A stretch of 50,016 bases of DNA, taken from contig ML769782.1 in the NCBI GenBank assembly GCA_009733575.1, forward strand, positions 6,110 to 56,125, in the 5' to 3' direction. Source of the stretch: Gymnopus androsaceus JB14 (lineage: Eukaryota; Basidiomycota; Agaricomycetes; Agaricales; Omphalotaceae). The translations under genes and the position numbers were made by a program. A model generated the notes under the pieces. It saw only the letters and a program-made list of their open reading frames with translations. It did not search any database and was not told the origin of the DNA. Shown here piece by piece: positions 20,364 through 31,379 of this stretch. Positions within the stretch are counted from its first letter, which is position 1. Each line of letters begins with the position of its first letter.

Positions 20364-22404
20364 ATGAACAGAGTAGAAGTAAATATTAACCATCACAACT
20401 TTCCTTCTCGTAATTCTGAAGTTCTCATGCACAGATACTCAAAGCTCGCTGTTTCTGGTAAAGAAGGCTCAGACGCTGCATTTCTAGAGCTATGCTCTTT
20501 GATCATTATTCAAAATGATCAAATAGCATAATATCTTCACGAATTCACTGCCTACAATCCTCTGGGAAATCAGTCGTCGGTCACCTCCCACCAAATTGGG
20601 TGCTACTAAAGCTGACGATATCCCAACCCATATTGCTATGACTGCCATCATAGCCTTGGCCTCTGGTCTTCTTCAAATTGAGGCGCAGCCCTGTTTCCCC
20701 GTCGATTCCACTCATGATCCGGGAAAGCTGGAAGGCAATAACAGTGTGGAGTGTGGTTATCATTCATTGTCGAGACCTATGTTAAACCCTCCCTTGGGCG
20801 ACACTCTTGGTCATAGGGAACTTGCTTTATTCACGTCGGTTCTCCAAATCTATGGATGCATTTTCCGATGTAAAATCATCAGTATTCCGGAAATTCAGTC
20901 CACGCCTGATACAGCGGAGCTGATTGTTTGTCTCCCATTGTACGCCCTCACCCTCTATTCGTCGTCATCATCCGCAGTCCAAGTATACGAAAATGCTACC
21001 TCACTCTGTGAGGCATTTAACATCCACGAAGATGCATTGCAGAAGGATTGGGAAGCATTCTGGATACATGTATTGGTCAAAGTCTTCGATAATGATATGG
21101 GTATTCTTGCTGGAACAACAGTAGTTCTAGCTCGTCTCTAGCAAGAAAAGCAGTTGAATTTTCACGCTTTGCATCCCTGGCTAAGGGTCTTCCACTGGAT
21201 TTTCACGGTTTCCAGGTCCTTCCGATCTCAGCAATTGAAGCACCGTGCGGTGTACTTCCTCTCGTATCTCTTGTCCCGTAACAGCAAACATGTCAGTTCA
21301 AGTCATAGGGGGCCGCTGCTGTCATGGATTTTCACGTAGGCGGAACATGGAGGCTGGGAATGATGTGTCTAGATTGCGCACTTCGTTATGGTAGCCATGC
21401 TAGCGTGATTCTTGCTCTTGAAGTGGGGATTCTATCGACTATCTGGCGGTTTTCAACAGTGCGTCATCGGTATTCCTCCAACGAGAAATTGACAGACGGG
21501 AAGTTTCTTTTCGAGACAATCGGCAGTTTTTCGCTTTATCGCTCAGTACAGAAAGTTTTGGAAAAAGCTCTGCGGCGAAAATCTTTTGTACGTGTGGTCC
21601 AACGACACAGGGATGAATTTCCCGAAGATGAGTTGCAGACCCGATTTCGTGCCGTTGTTAGCAGACGGGTTAGCTTGCGAGAGCAACTAGAAAAATCATC
21701 AAACCTCCGTTATTGTTCTTACTCAGAGGTGATTCAGTATGCTTTACATTACTCAAGTTGTCTCCTAATGAAATACCTTCTCACACAGTGTACCGCTCCA
21801 CCATCTGTGAAGTTTTTGCTTTGCTCTCAGTGCGGAACAGCATGTTATTGTAGCCGACAGTGTCAAAAACTCCACTGGAATTCCTGGCATCGTGATTATT
21901 GCGAAAAGGTGGCAAGGAGAAGTGCGGGTAAGTCCTACTAGCAACTACAGTTCTGATCCACAAGCTATTTCCTCATTGGTTCTATTAGTTGTCCATTACC
22001 GTCCTATTCCACACCAAGACATGAAGCTCTTGATGTCAATTATTAAGACCGAAATGTGGTTCGACCGTGCGTCAGTTTCTGAAGTGGAAAAGCAATATCG
22101 TAGAGACCATCCAAAGATCCCATCGACCACTGCATTGGTGATACGAACTCATTTCACAAGGATAGACCCCAGTTATGATGTTTTGACTGTTGATGAAGCA
22201 TCGAAAGTCACTGATATCAGTAAATCAAACTGGATGTTGCTTGTAACAGAGATGCAACGGCTGCGAAGAGAAGGGAAGGATGTTGGGCCAGTGGTGGCGG
22301 TCGCTATACCGGCGCATTCTGGCGATGCCATGGACATGGGGATGTTTTTGAAGGAACCCAACGAGCCGGATACCGACTTGAGCTATCAGTTCGCGGACTA
22401 TTGA
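20364..22404 (+). CDS. MYND-type zinc-finger protein, one apparent frame break
   Basis: Model: 20364-20525, 20527-21100, 21142-21263, 21309-21728, 21789-21927, 21989-22404, about 610 residues; a later ATG at 20427 (MHRYSKLAVSG) is an equally good start. The four introns (41, 45, 60 and 61 nt) are GT-AG and keep phase. A mostly helical N-terminal region typical of fungal MYND proteins precedes the finger encoded across 21700-21927: CSYSEC, then CSQC, YCSRQCQ, HW, H and YC, with all zinc ligands present. A C-terminal domain (VVHYRPIPHQDMK ... LSYQFADY) follows. MYND fingers bind short proline-containing peptides; the cellular role here is unknown. At 20524-20531 the frame changes by +1: IIIQNDQI continues directly into HNIFTNSLPTILWEI only if one base is skipped, so this allele may be broken or the base may be an error. 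Confidence 0.65.
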
Positions 22405-22971
22405 TTTAGAGGATACTCTGTCTCCACTGTATACTGATACGATTCGTGGTATATCATCTCTGGATCATCTACGGGGAGCGCATAAGTATTAGGGAAGGGT
22501 TTGCGAGGAGGAGAGAACAGTCTTTCCTATTTGGACTCGATTGACGACTCCGACTGCGATCTTACTTCAACTCTAACTTCGACTTCGATCCGTTAGAGCA
22601 GTCGAAAGCATTCGTCAATGCGTTCCATTTAGCAGAAAGAGTCCCGAAGCATCTTAGAGCATGTCGAGACTCGAGAGCAGTATCTTAGCCAGAGCTAGCG
22701 TTAATTGAAAGATAGATAGGATTATGATCGAATAAGTGATCACGACTTGGCTTCCTCACGTCCAACGTCGTTCAAGCCCGCAAATCGCGCTCAGCTACTG
22801 AGTCCTGATACATCCCATTCATCGCTTCCCGAATTTACATTTATTCGCAGTTCTATTCTTATCCAACAAAGCGATGATGACATTCGTTACAGATCTTTGA
22901 ATTAATCTCCCGCGCGCAGTCTAAGCCGCAGCGGAGAAGACAAATCAACTTTATCTTGTTGTGCTACCACC
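22405..22971. other. Intergenic between MYND and GT15 genes
   Basis: No gene seen. It contains short repeated GACT/TCGA-rich sequence at about 22530-22600. It must include the GT15 promoter, but I see no clear TATA box. Confidence 0.4.
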
Positions 22972-24872
22972 ATGAACGCTCTTTCTGTCGTCAGAAAGCG
23001 TTATTCTGCTCTCTTGCTATGTATAGTGAGTTCTGATATCGTCTTGCCTCCATATTTTTTGAGCTGACGCAGATTTCACAGGTTGGAGCTATTATTTATA
23101 TGGCAATACTCCTACGAGATGATATTCGCCAGCTAATGCCAGCGAAACATCGTACAATCTTCTCGCCTGAAAGCGACTTTTCCTCTTCCTCTTCCACTGC
23201 AAACGCTGTCGTCGCTCCCCGCCCCATCGGAGAAGGCACTGCAAACGCTACGCTTGTATTTTTAGCCCGAAACTCTGATCTTCCTGGTGTATTAAGCAGT
23301 ATGCAACATCTCGAGGACCATTTTAATAAACGGTTTGGATATCCATGGGTGTTTCTGAATGAGGAACCGTTTTCAGAAGAGTTCAAATCGTGCGTATCTG
23401 GCGCACACCGCTACTCGGTAACTAACTTGACTTGCAGCTCGGTACAAAAGCAAACCTCAGCCCCCGTCTCGTTTGGTCTCATTCCCAAGGAACATTGGTA
23501 TCAGCCCGAATGGATAGACGAGGACAGAGCCACAAAAGGCCGCAAGGAGATGTTGGCGGCGGACATTATTTATGCTGGTATGATTGTCTCAAGTATTACG
23601 AGAGCTGGAACTTATGCTCATGGTCTGTCTACAGATAATGTGGTACGGCTGTCTCCAGTACTACGAGAGCTGGATCTTATACTTATTATTGTTGCTCATA
23701 TCGTATTGCAGCCATATCGCAACATGTGTAGGTTTAACTCTGGTGTATGATATGTTCTAATCGTCATTGAGGAATCCATTGAAGCTAACTGTCCATCCAG
23801 TTCTTCTTCCAGCATCCCCTCCTTCAACCTTATCGCTACTACTGGCGTGTCGAGTACGTGGTCCTATCCTACCCCGTCATGCATGTGCCTTTGCCTCCCT
23901 CTACCATTCACTTCCCATTTCATTTACGCGTCCAACTGTCCGTGTCTCACGAGTCGCTTTGTCGCTTGTCTTTTCACAGGCCAGACATCAAGTATTTTTG
24001 TGATGTCACATACGACCCTTTCGATTATCTGCGAGATAATAAGAAGACTTACGGTTCGTTATGCCATCGTTTCGCTACTGCAGGAGCTGACTATTCCCTT
24101 AGGCTTCACAATATCTTTTTACGAGTGGGAAAAAACAATACCTACGCTTTGGGCTACGGTCAAGGGTGAGCTTGTCGATATCTCTCGTGTTCGTTACAGT
24201 GCCTTCTTTCGTGGTATCTTACCTCATTCGTGTTCCTTCCCCTCTCGTTCTGCCGCATGCTCATACCGATACCTCTCGCTTAGAATTCATAGACCTCTAC
24301 CCACAATACATCGCTCAAGAAAACGCCATGAATTATCTCAGTGATGATGGTGGACAGAAGTATAATTTGTGCCATTGTATGTTTTCTTTACTATCTCGAT
24401 GATTTGTACATTCTTGATGGCGAACAGTCTGGAGCAACTTTGAAATCGCTGATATGGACTTTTGGAGAGGCGAGGCGTACACAAAATTTTTCGAGTTTTT
24501 GGATTCGAAAGGTGGATTTTATTATGAGGTTAGTTGGGCTACTTCATCATTAACCCTCGATCCCTCACTCCCACTACTCACAGCGTTGGGGCGACGCACC
24601 GGTCCACTCAATAGCCGCTGCTCTCTTCATGCCCAAAGACCAACTGCACTTCTTCCGCGATATAGGATACCGCCACGAGCCGTTCCAACATTGTCCAAAA
24701 GGCGATGATTGGAGTAGGGGGAAATGTACTTGTAATTCGCATGATACTCTTGGTGAGTTTCACCTCTTCTGCGTTTGCGTTTGGTTCATCTTATTCAAAC
24801 ACGATTTTTTCTCTTCTCGTAGATTATGCGCCTCAGTCGTGTATATCCCGATACGAAAAGATGTTTCATTGA
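22972..24872 (+). CDS. GT15 alpha-1,2-mannosyltransferase (Kre2/Ktr family)
   Basis: Kre2/Ktr enzymes transfer mannose from GDP-mannose to O- and N-linked glycans in the Golgi. Exons: 22972-23025, 23082-23389, 23438-23577, 23635-23642, 23712-23744, 23801-23853, 23980-24053, 24103-24165, 24284-24376, 24428-24528, 24584-24752, 24823-24872; all phases agree, giving 381 residues, the family length. Residues about 12-28 form a type II membrane anchor (ALLLCIVGAIIYMAILL). Family landmarks in order: NATLVFLARNSDL, FGYPWVFLNEEPF, FGLIPKEHWYQPEWID, YRNMCRFNSGFFFQHPLL, YYWRVEPDVKYFCD (from 194), WEKTIPTLW, CHFWSNFEIADMDFWR (from 274; Glu 281 corresponds to the proposed catalytic Glu of Kre2) and FYYERWGDAPVHSIAAALF. 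Exon 4 is an 8-nt microexon. The gene ends shortly after CISRYEKMFH. Confidence 0.93.
23635..23642 (+). other. 8-nt GT15 microexon (exon 4)
   Basis: ATAATGTG, bounded by a CAG acceptor and a GTACGG donor. It is needed to join YA to PYRNMCRFN in frame (YADNVPYRN; relatives have YGGSVPYRN). The introns on either side (23578-23634 and 23643-23711) are similar to each other over about 38 nt. Confidence 0.75.
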
Positions 24873-25026
24873 TTGGTGGGTCTTTCAGCTGGCTGAACCA
24901 CTTGTACAAAATGCAAATGCAAGCCCAAAAACGAACGCGAGCAGGGTGAAAAGACCCCCAGAGTTTCTACAGGTTGGAATACGTATTACACACTCCTTCC
25001 CTCCGTCTGCCTTGGATCCCTCTCAG

Positions 25027-25057
<31 letters not shown>

Positions 25058-25499
25058 ACTTACTACAACCATGCTTGCTCCCGCTATGTCCTAGGCCCTA
25101 CGTATCATTATTTGCCTTATTCCCCATCCATCTAATATAATGGATTAGACACTAAGTAGTCGCTTGTCTTCCAAAGGACGGTTCAAGTTGTACTTTTAAT
25201 AGATGCCTAACCAGTGTCGAATCCAGTAACTAAGTATGAGTAATGGGTACGATTTGGTTCTCCGAAGGACAATGGTTGTATTTGTGTACAATAAAGCTTC
25301 ATTCTCAGCCTAGGCTACTATTCATACTGTTGCGAATTTGCGGAATGTATATAACCTACACTAGTGCTGTTTAAGCTTCTCCAAAAATATTACTATTTCC
25401 GACACAGTGAAGTTCCCTCTGCTCGTAGCTCTTTCACCGGTCCTACTAGGAACATCCACTTTGATTCATTAAACCTAGTGCCTTGGGGCGCTTCATCCG
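24873..25499. other. Intergenic with (CTA)n microsatellite
   Basis: The 3' flank of the GT15 gene. A CTA trinucleotide tract at about 25031-25058 and nothing else recognisable. Confidence 0.45.
25031..25058. repeat. (CTA)n microsatellite
   Basis: About nine consecutive ACT/CTA units in a Pyr-rich context. Confidence 0.85.
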
Positions 25500-26132
25500 C
25501 CGCTACTTAAATAGGGATCCATTACTGTAGAGTGAACCGCTATCACCAACGCAGTAGTAGTCAGTAGTATCCTTGGTGATATTCCTTCTCCATTTTCGCA
25601 ATGACGATGAGCCCAACTTCGGTCTTGAGCATTGGCATGATGAGTGCCATATGGAGTGGTATTGGTGAGGATATAGATAATTGGCGAAGTATAGCTGCTG
25701 GGTCTTACCTGCATTTCTTACTGCAAACTGTTGATAGTATTCACGATTTCCGCGCTTCCAGTCCGTTTTCTGATACTGACAACTACAATAACACACTCTT
25801 TGGCATTTAGAACAGCTGAAAACATTGGAGATGGAATCTGAAGTGATGTTAGAAGGGGTACTTGAGTAAACTGTAAATCATGAAATACCTCGACATTAGA
25901 ACAACAACAACAAAACAACAACAACAACAATGTATGTTTGATGTCGCTTCTTTCGAAGGTCGACGCACCGGATAACGACGAAATCGAATCGAGTTTGCCA
26001 CCGGTCTTTACCCGTACAAAAGATTTTCGTCAGTTCTTCGCAGAGACGGAGTATTAGTGCTGCTGCTCGAGCAAAGGTTTGGATATCAGCGATAGCTTCG
26101 ACCGATATGCGCCTTGGTTCTCTCAACGACAT
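25500..26132 (-). pseudogene. Decayed MYND-finger paralogue
   Basis: On the minus strand the segment parallels the intact MYND gene at 20.4-22.4 kb. A helical stretch (ALILRLCEELTKIF ... RCVDLRKKRH) precedes a finger-like sequence, CSKCQRVCYCSCQYQK, then DWKRGNREYYQQ and VRNAG. Compared with the intact copy (YCSRQCQK, HW, H, YC, RRSAG) four zinc ligands are replaced: Cys to Tyr, His to Asp, His to Asn and Cys to Tyr. Downstream, TTALVI and DPYL match TTALVI and DPSYD of the intact copy but only after a frame change, and the frame then stops. It is inverted relative to its paralogue, with the GT15 gene between them. The N-terminal half is missing. Confidence 0.7.
25900..25930. repeat. (ACA)n / (CAA)n microsatellite
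   Basis: An imperfect trinucleotide tract with one CAAAA interruption, inside the MYND relic. Confidence 0.85.
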
Positions 26133-27868
26133 CCTGGTGGCATTGTCGTATGCGGTGATGCTGTAACGAGAAGCGACATCGCGTCGTTGAACGTGACCGA
26201 ATGAGACATATACGAAACATCAAAAAATGCTGGACAATGCGCGCTCGATTAGTTTGCCGGAATTTGTGAATCGTCACGAAAGACTAAGAGAGCAAGCATC
26301 CCGTTTTTCATTTCTCCTTAATCAAACGGACTATCACAGGGGGCAGTACAACGAGAAAAGGACAGAGGAAATCAAGACGCGGTCGGCAGTACGAGTACGC
26401 GTAGAACAGCACCTATGTACACCCAAACTCAAACGTGCGGTTTCCCCGATCGTCTACGGTGACTGCTCAGACTGGTAAATCAATCCCGACTCGGCCAGAT
26501 GAGCAATCTCAGAAATCACTGAGGTCGTAATTGAAATGACCGACAATCGAGAAGAGAGTAAGAGTGGGGACGGTATACACAATGTGCGATGTATAATTCG
26601 GGATCACAGCACATTGTGCGAGGCATCCGCTCTTTCATATAGAGAGGTGTTTCCAGAGCCCCATTCTGGCGATTCCAAGAGGTCTAGATCAACGCGATGA
26701 CAGGAAAAGCATCGCATGTAGATAATATTCGTTGTACTGCTGGGGACGTGGGTAGCTGTAGTGACGATGACGAGGTGATGGCGAGTGGGATGGAGGAGAT
26801 GAAGATGACGCATTCTGTTGAGCATCTCTTCTTGAAGGGACTCTGTATTGTCCATCTCAGCCTGTAGCATTCAGACCACTGCCAGCTTCATCTGCAGACC
26901 TAACTCGGGATAGGACGACAAGTGACAAGAGAAGACGGTAGTAGGATGCATCGCCAATGGAACAAGGAAGCAAGGTGAAGATAGGATATTGTCAATCTCT
27001 GTGATGAAAGTGGAGCAACGTCGACCTTGATTAGGGCGCTACCTAAGACTCGAAGCCATTTTTATGAACTAAGGACATCTTTCGATTTATGGGGCTACAC
27101 ACCGAAGGTCTTTAGCCTAAACCCGACAAAGCACAATAAAACCAAGCCTACGGCTCAGACGATCGCAAAGGTGGTCAACTAGAGGAGAGCTAATAAAAAA
27201 CAACAAACAAACTCGTTAGCTTGAGGGAAAAGAAGGAAAAATACAGTACGGCGTACCGTGAAGACTAATAAGCACCATAACAAAGTCCTGTACCCAGCTG
27301 ATTCGTCCTGCTTACTCGAACACAAAAACCTTTGGATCCTGGCTGGTAGAAGCCCAATTTGGTTGCCTAGGCTGTGTCGACATTGAGTGTTTGAATGAGT
27401 TAGGGATACTAGCGAATCCAAGTCCAGATTCACAAAAGTGTTTTCGTAAGCGCTTGAGTATCGAGGAAGCAAAAAAAAAATAAGCGCCTGAGTCTAAGCA
27501 ACGGTCGACTTGAAGAGATGTCTTGATCTTGGCATTTTGACACTCTTATCGAGTCCCTACGTTGAAACAAGCGGAGGCTATCGCGATAGTGGTTGAAAAA
27601 TTGCTGAAGCTTTCTTCCTGCCTTCCGATTGCACATGGAGGAGACCACTGCCTCACGCAGCCGAGTATCTATTATATTATTTTCCATCTCTCTGGTAGAG
27701 ATCTCTCTCGTCTCAATCTCTCTGGTAGCGATTATCCCTGCGCTTAAAGTCTCTCTGGAAGAGCCATCTCCCTAGCCTACAAACACACATAATCTCATTT
27801 CATGCTAGCCTCAATTCTTGAAGTGCGTATCTCACTTCGTTCTTATATAAGTTCAATCTGAATCGAGC
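26133..27868. other. Gene-free stretch upstream of secreted-protein gene
   Basis: No recognisable gene on either strand in 1.7 kb. Near 27690-27760 a short element CTCTCTGG(T/A)AG recurs three times. A TATATAAG sequence at 27844-27851 is close to the ATG at 27869, too close for a standard TATA box unless the leader is extremely short. Confidence 0.4.
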
Positions 27869-29144
27869 ATGCTAATGCGCTTCCAGCTCGCCAGCCTCAC
27901 CGTGCTTCTTCTCGCAAGCGTCTCAGCTACGCCTTTGGGTCTAAATGGCGGTAGTGACATACTTCTTCCCCGCAAAGCTGCAACTACTGCATCGATGAAC
28001 ATGCCGTCGGTGTGCACATCAGCCTTGATCTGCAAGCAGCTGTCCGTCGAGAATGTTAAGAAGCGTGTGTATTTATGTTCTTACTATCTTCAAAATACCT
28101 ATTCTCTCTGTTTAGTACCGGGCTGGGCCACGTTTGAGAAAGATGCCGATGCCAATACAGGAACGAAGCATCTCACAATTAGGACAAATGATGGAGCGGT
28201 ACGTATTCCCATCTTTATCCTCGAGTTTTTAATAATCCCCCTTCTGTTTAGGAACCCAACTCCCCGGCATTCTACTACGTTCCCAATAAAACGATAAAGA
28301 TGCAGAAAGCTGGTCAGTGTTACCTGCTCCATCCATTGCAACTGCATCTCAAACCCAGTGTTATTTAGGAAACCCTGAGTGTATAGCATTTCTCCGCTCC
28401 ATCGTAATTGTCACTAATCTCTATCTAGGCGTAACCTCGACGCAAACAACATCCGGAGAAATGTCTGGAACCAGTGGGTCAGTTACCCTAACCATTGCAT
28501 CAGGTTATTCATACGCTGTGACCGCGACCGTCATGGGTAAGTCAGCTTCCAGGTCACGTAAATATTGTTAATTGCTTACACGGATTTTAGAGACATCGAC
28601 CGTTGGATTAACCGACACGATGACTCTCTCGCTCGGCTTTGAGGGCGTCGTGGATGGTGGGAACATAGCCTCTGCGACTGTTTCCCTCGCCGATGCGATG
28701 ACAAAGAGGCAAGTACACTGCGAATGTTCTTTCAGTATGATCCTTATATCCACATTACAGTGACACGAAGACTATCAATCAACTGACTACATCAGCCGTC
28801 CGAGAGAATTCTCCGGAAGGAGATAAGTGTACAGTGGAGCAGAGCGTCGAAACATGCACCTATGCAACGACTGGCAAGGTGCAATTCATCTCTGGGGGCG
28901 ATGTATGGTTTGATTACACTGGACCCGTCAAAAACAAGGCCGATCCCAAGGGGGGTAAGCACCGCAAATGTAAGGAACATTCTCTGGTTATGTTTTTCTG
29001 GACCTTCAAGCTGACCAGTTCCTTATAGGGGCTTATCCCCTCAGTAAGTTAAGTGAGGCAGAACGGTCAACCTATATGACTATTTCAGGCTCCCTCTCCG
29101 TCAAGAGTCAGGGTAAATATTCCGTCAAATGTACTAAAGCTTGA
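27869..29144 (+). CDS. Secreted beta-rich protein of unknown function (7 exons)
   Basis: Exons 27869-28064, 28116-28198, 28252-28312, 28429-28536, 28591-28708, 28761-28954 and 29029-29144 keep phase, giving 291 residues; a second ATG at 27875 is equally possible. The signal peptide (MRFQLASLTVLLLASVSATP) is clear. The mature protein has an alternating Ser/Thr/Val pattern (GEMSGTSGSVTLTIASGYSY, then VTATV and DTMTLSLGFEGVV) suggesting long beta-strands, and several cysteines, including KCTVEQSVETCTY and a C-terminal KYSVKCTKA, that could form disulphides. Intron 5 appears to be GC-AG (AG|GCAAGT at 28709). In the last exon a 45-nt GTAAGT...TTTCAG segment could be a further intron, and removal also leaves frame. 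The alternating pattern resembles beta-pore proteins, but I cannot assign a family. Confidence 0.75.
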
Positions 29145-29739
29145 TGAATAAGGCAAGGCGGATTCGAGTCCAAATGGTCTCCTATGTACATATGTAATAA
29201 ATTATCCGACATTGTCGATGTGAAGCTTTGGTAACAAAATGACTAGATTTCAGCATAACCTCCAAGTTTGGACGGCACCAAATGACGTTCGAGGTATTGT
29301 ACGCTTTGACTTTCCAAATAAATGCTTGTCTAATCTGGATGTTTCTAGATGGTTTCGTGCGTGAATCTGTACAAATGACTAGGTGAGTATGATTAAAGCG
29401 TAAGGATAAATAAGGCTGAGATCGAGAAAACCGCTTCATTGCCTCAGAGTTATCCTTCGAAAGTTATGTTCCACAAGTGACGCGTTTCGGACGCAATTAA
29501 ATGAGTTATAGTACCCTCATTGCATTAATAACTCGGCTCCAGCAATAGCGCGGTGATTAATCTTGTTGAATGTGATGGCGCCCTGCGGGAATTGCGTTGA
29601 AATGAAGTTGTTTTTGCTCTCCTAGTATACACTGGGTTGAGTGTTGTTTGATCCAGAGATAATCAATAGTAGGTCCTTCCAGAGGGGCTTACGCATGTGA
29701 ATTGATGGACGCTTCTACTAGGAAAACTCAGACTATTTA
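29145..29739. other. Intergenic, no gene seen
   Basis: The 3' flank of the secreted-protein gene and the upstream region of the cyclase pseudogene. No coding sequence or repeat recognised. Confidence 0.4.
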
Positions 29740-30420
29740 ATGGCCGCCATTCATCTCTCACTTTCCCACAATTACCGTTCTTCTACGATCTCAAAGAGAG
29801 AGTTCATCGATCTGTCCCATCCTCTCGACCTCAGCCACATTTATCTTTGTGCTGTCCCGTCGCCACTACTGCGAAAGATACGTTCAGCATACACACCATA
29901 TCCATGGGCACACCCAAAGGGACGCACATTGATGCACCATGCCACTTTATCCCTGGCGGCAAATCCATCGACTAAATCTCCCTCGATGCTCTTATCGGCC
30001 CCGCACTCGTTATCGATCTCACACACAAAAGTGCGGAAGAGGATATTCTTTGGGAGGATGACCTTGATCCATATTCGGACCAAATGCATCCAGGGGTGAT
30101 ACTGGCTGGTCACGATATTGGGCCAAGGGACCAGAGTATTTCGAGCATCTACATGTTTACCTATCAGCAGCAAGTGAGATACTGAAGTGCGGGGTGCTTG
30201 TGCTAGGAATGTATATCCCTAGTCCGGCCAACGGGTTCGGGGGGGACACCCATTTCACAATGTTTTTCTTGGTGCTGGAGGTTGTATCGTTGAGGATACG
30301 ACCAATGTGGATAAGCTACCAAAGATGAAGCCGATGGTAAGCCTTTTACCCATTAATATCGTTGGTAGCGACGGAGCTCCGATACGAGGTGTTGGATGGG
30401 CTGGATCTGAGAAGGAGTAA
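29740..30420 (+). pseudogene. Cyclase / kynurenine-formamidase-like pseudogene
   Basis: The forward strand carries, in the correct order but in different frames, the landmarks of the metal-dependent cyclase family (Pfam PF04199): FIDLSHPLDLSHIY; then CCPVATTAKDTFSIHTISMG and GTHIDAPCHFIPGGKSID; then ISLDALIGPALVIDLTHKSA and DDLDPYSDQMHPGV; then DTGWSRYWAKGPEYFEHLHV; then GFGGDTHF; then NVFLGAGGCIVEDTTNVDKL and LLPINIVGSDGAPIRGVGWA, ending at TAA 30418-30420. Breaks: a frame change near 29845, an in-frame TAA at 29973-29975 where relatives have a sense codon after SID, a frame change near 30100 and another near 30255. The metal-binding HxxxxD-like segment (GTHIDAPCHF) is still legible. There are too many breaks for sequencing error, so I call it a pseudogene, fairly young given how readable it remains. 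Confidence 0.85.
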
Positions 30421-31379
30421 ATCAAAGGTTCATGCGGATACCGGACACGTTCTTGTATCTCATCCTGTTGTATTAGCTTTGACGTGTTACTATTAGCTGA
30501 AGAACATCCTGGAGTGAAAGTTAGATCCACATATTCATAGATTGAGTAGCATGTACACGAACCTGAGGACAAAAGCAGATCGTTACAGTTGAGATAAACC
30601 TAAGTTGGCTCTAGTCCTAGCTGACCGGTAGATCCCTGATTGGGAGCGTGCTGGGAAGAAGTCATGCAGTGGGTATTAAATGAGGACACGTTCTTACTTG
30701 GGCATGTCGGCTTCGAGAGTACGGGCGTCTGCAGAGGGAGGAAAGTCCGGATCCGAATTACTCCATAGATACGAGTTTGGGTGTGGCACCGGATATAGGA
30801 ATGAGAGCCGGAAAACTCGATAGAGTCGCGGTAGAGGTAGAGTAACTTCGACCTAGAGCTCCTCTACATCAGTGTCGGATAGTTTTTCTAACGGATTTGC
30901 TACGCTGGTGAAAGAGAAAGATTCAGACATCTCCACTGTGTGATACGAATGACACTCACTTAGCTTGCTGTGGGGGTATCACCCAGTTCTGCTCATCTTG
31001 CGCGCGCAATTTTGATCTCAGTAATAAGCGCTAACGAAGAGAAAGTCAGTATCGCTATCGTTGAGAAAGCCGAAAGCTCATACGCACTAAAATGGTCGAA
31101 TTCTAGGGATTATGTGAGCTTTCTCCTCCTTCTTACTCTGTAGCGCAACCGGCTCGTGTATCGGAGACAGAGTTGGGCACACGGAAGAGGCGGGTTATAA
31201 TTAGCGTCAGCACAGGTATCGGTATCGGTTTGGTGCTAGGAGTCTAAGAGGAATAGAAGTTAGGCGAAAAAAATTTACGGTAACATGAGAAACACCAGTA
31301 TGAACGATAGGCTTGTCTAGAGAAAATACCTTGTCCTTGACCCCGAGGTTGTACATCTTGACTTGCAGTTACTAACTAG
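30421..31379. other. Intergenic with faint coding remnants
   Basis: No intact gene. Two plus-strand fragments look like former coding sequence: about 30945-31020 (CDTNDTHLACCGGITQFCSS, Cys-rich) and about 31180-31245 (KRRVIISVSTGIGIGLVLGV, basic residues followed by a hydrophobic helix and a stop). Together they could be the remains of a Cys-rich single-pass membrane protein, but this is speculative. Confidence 0.3.

Noticed and set aside
21150..21340. Stops between the two halves of the MYND gene, first read as pseudogene breaks
   Set aside because: Two short introns (21101-21141 and 21264-21308) with GT-AG ends restore a continuous, phase-consistent protein.
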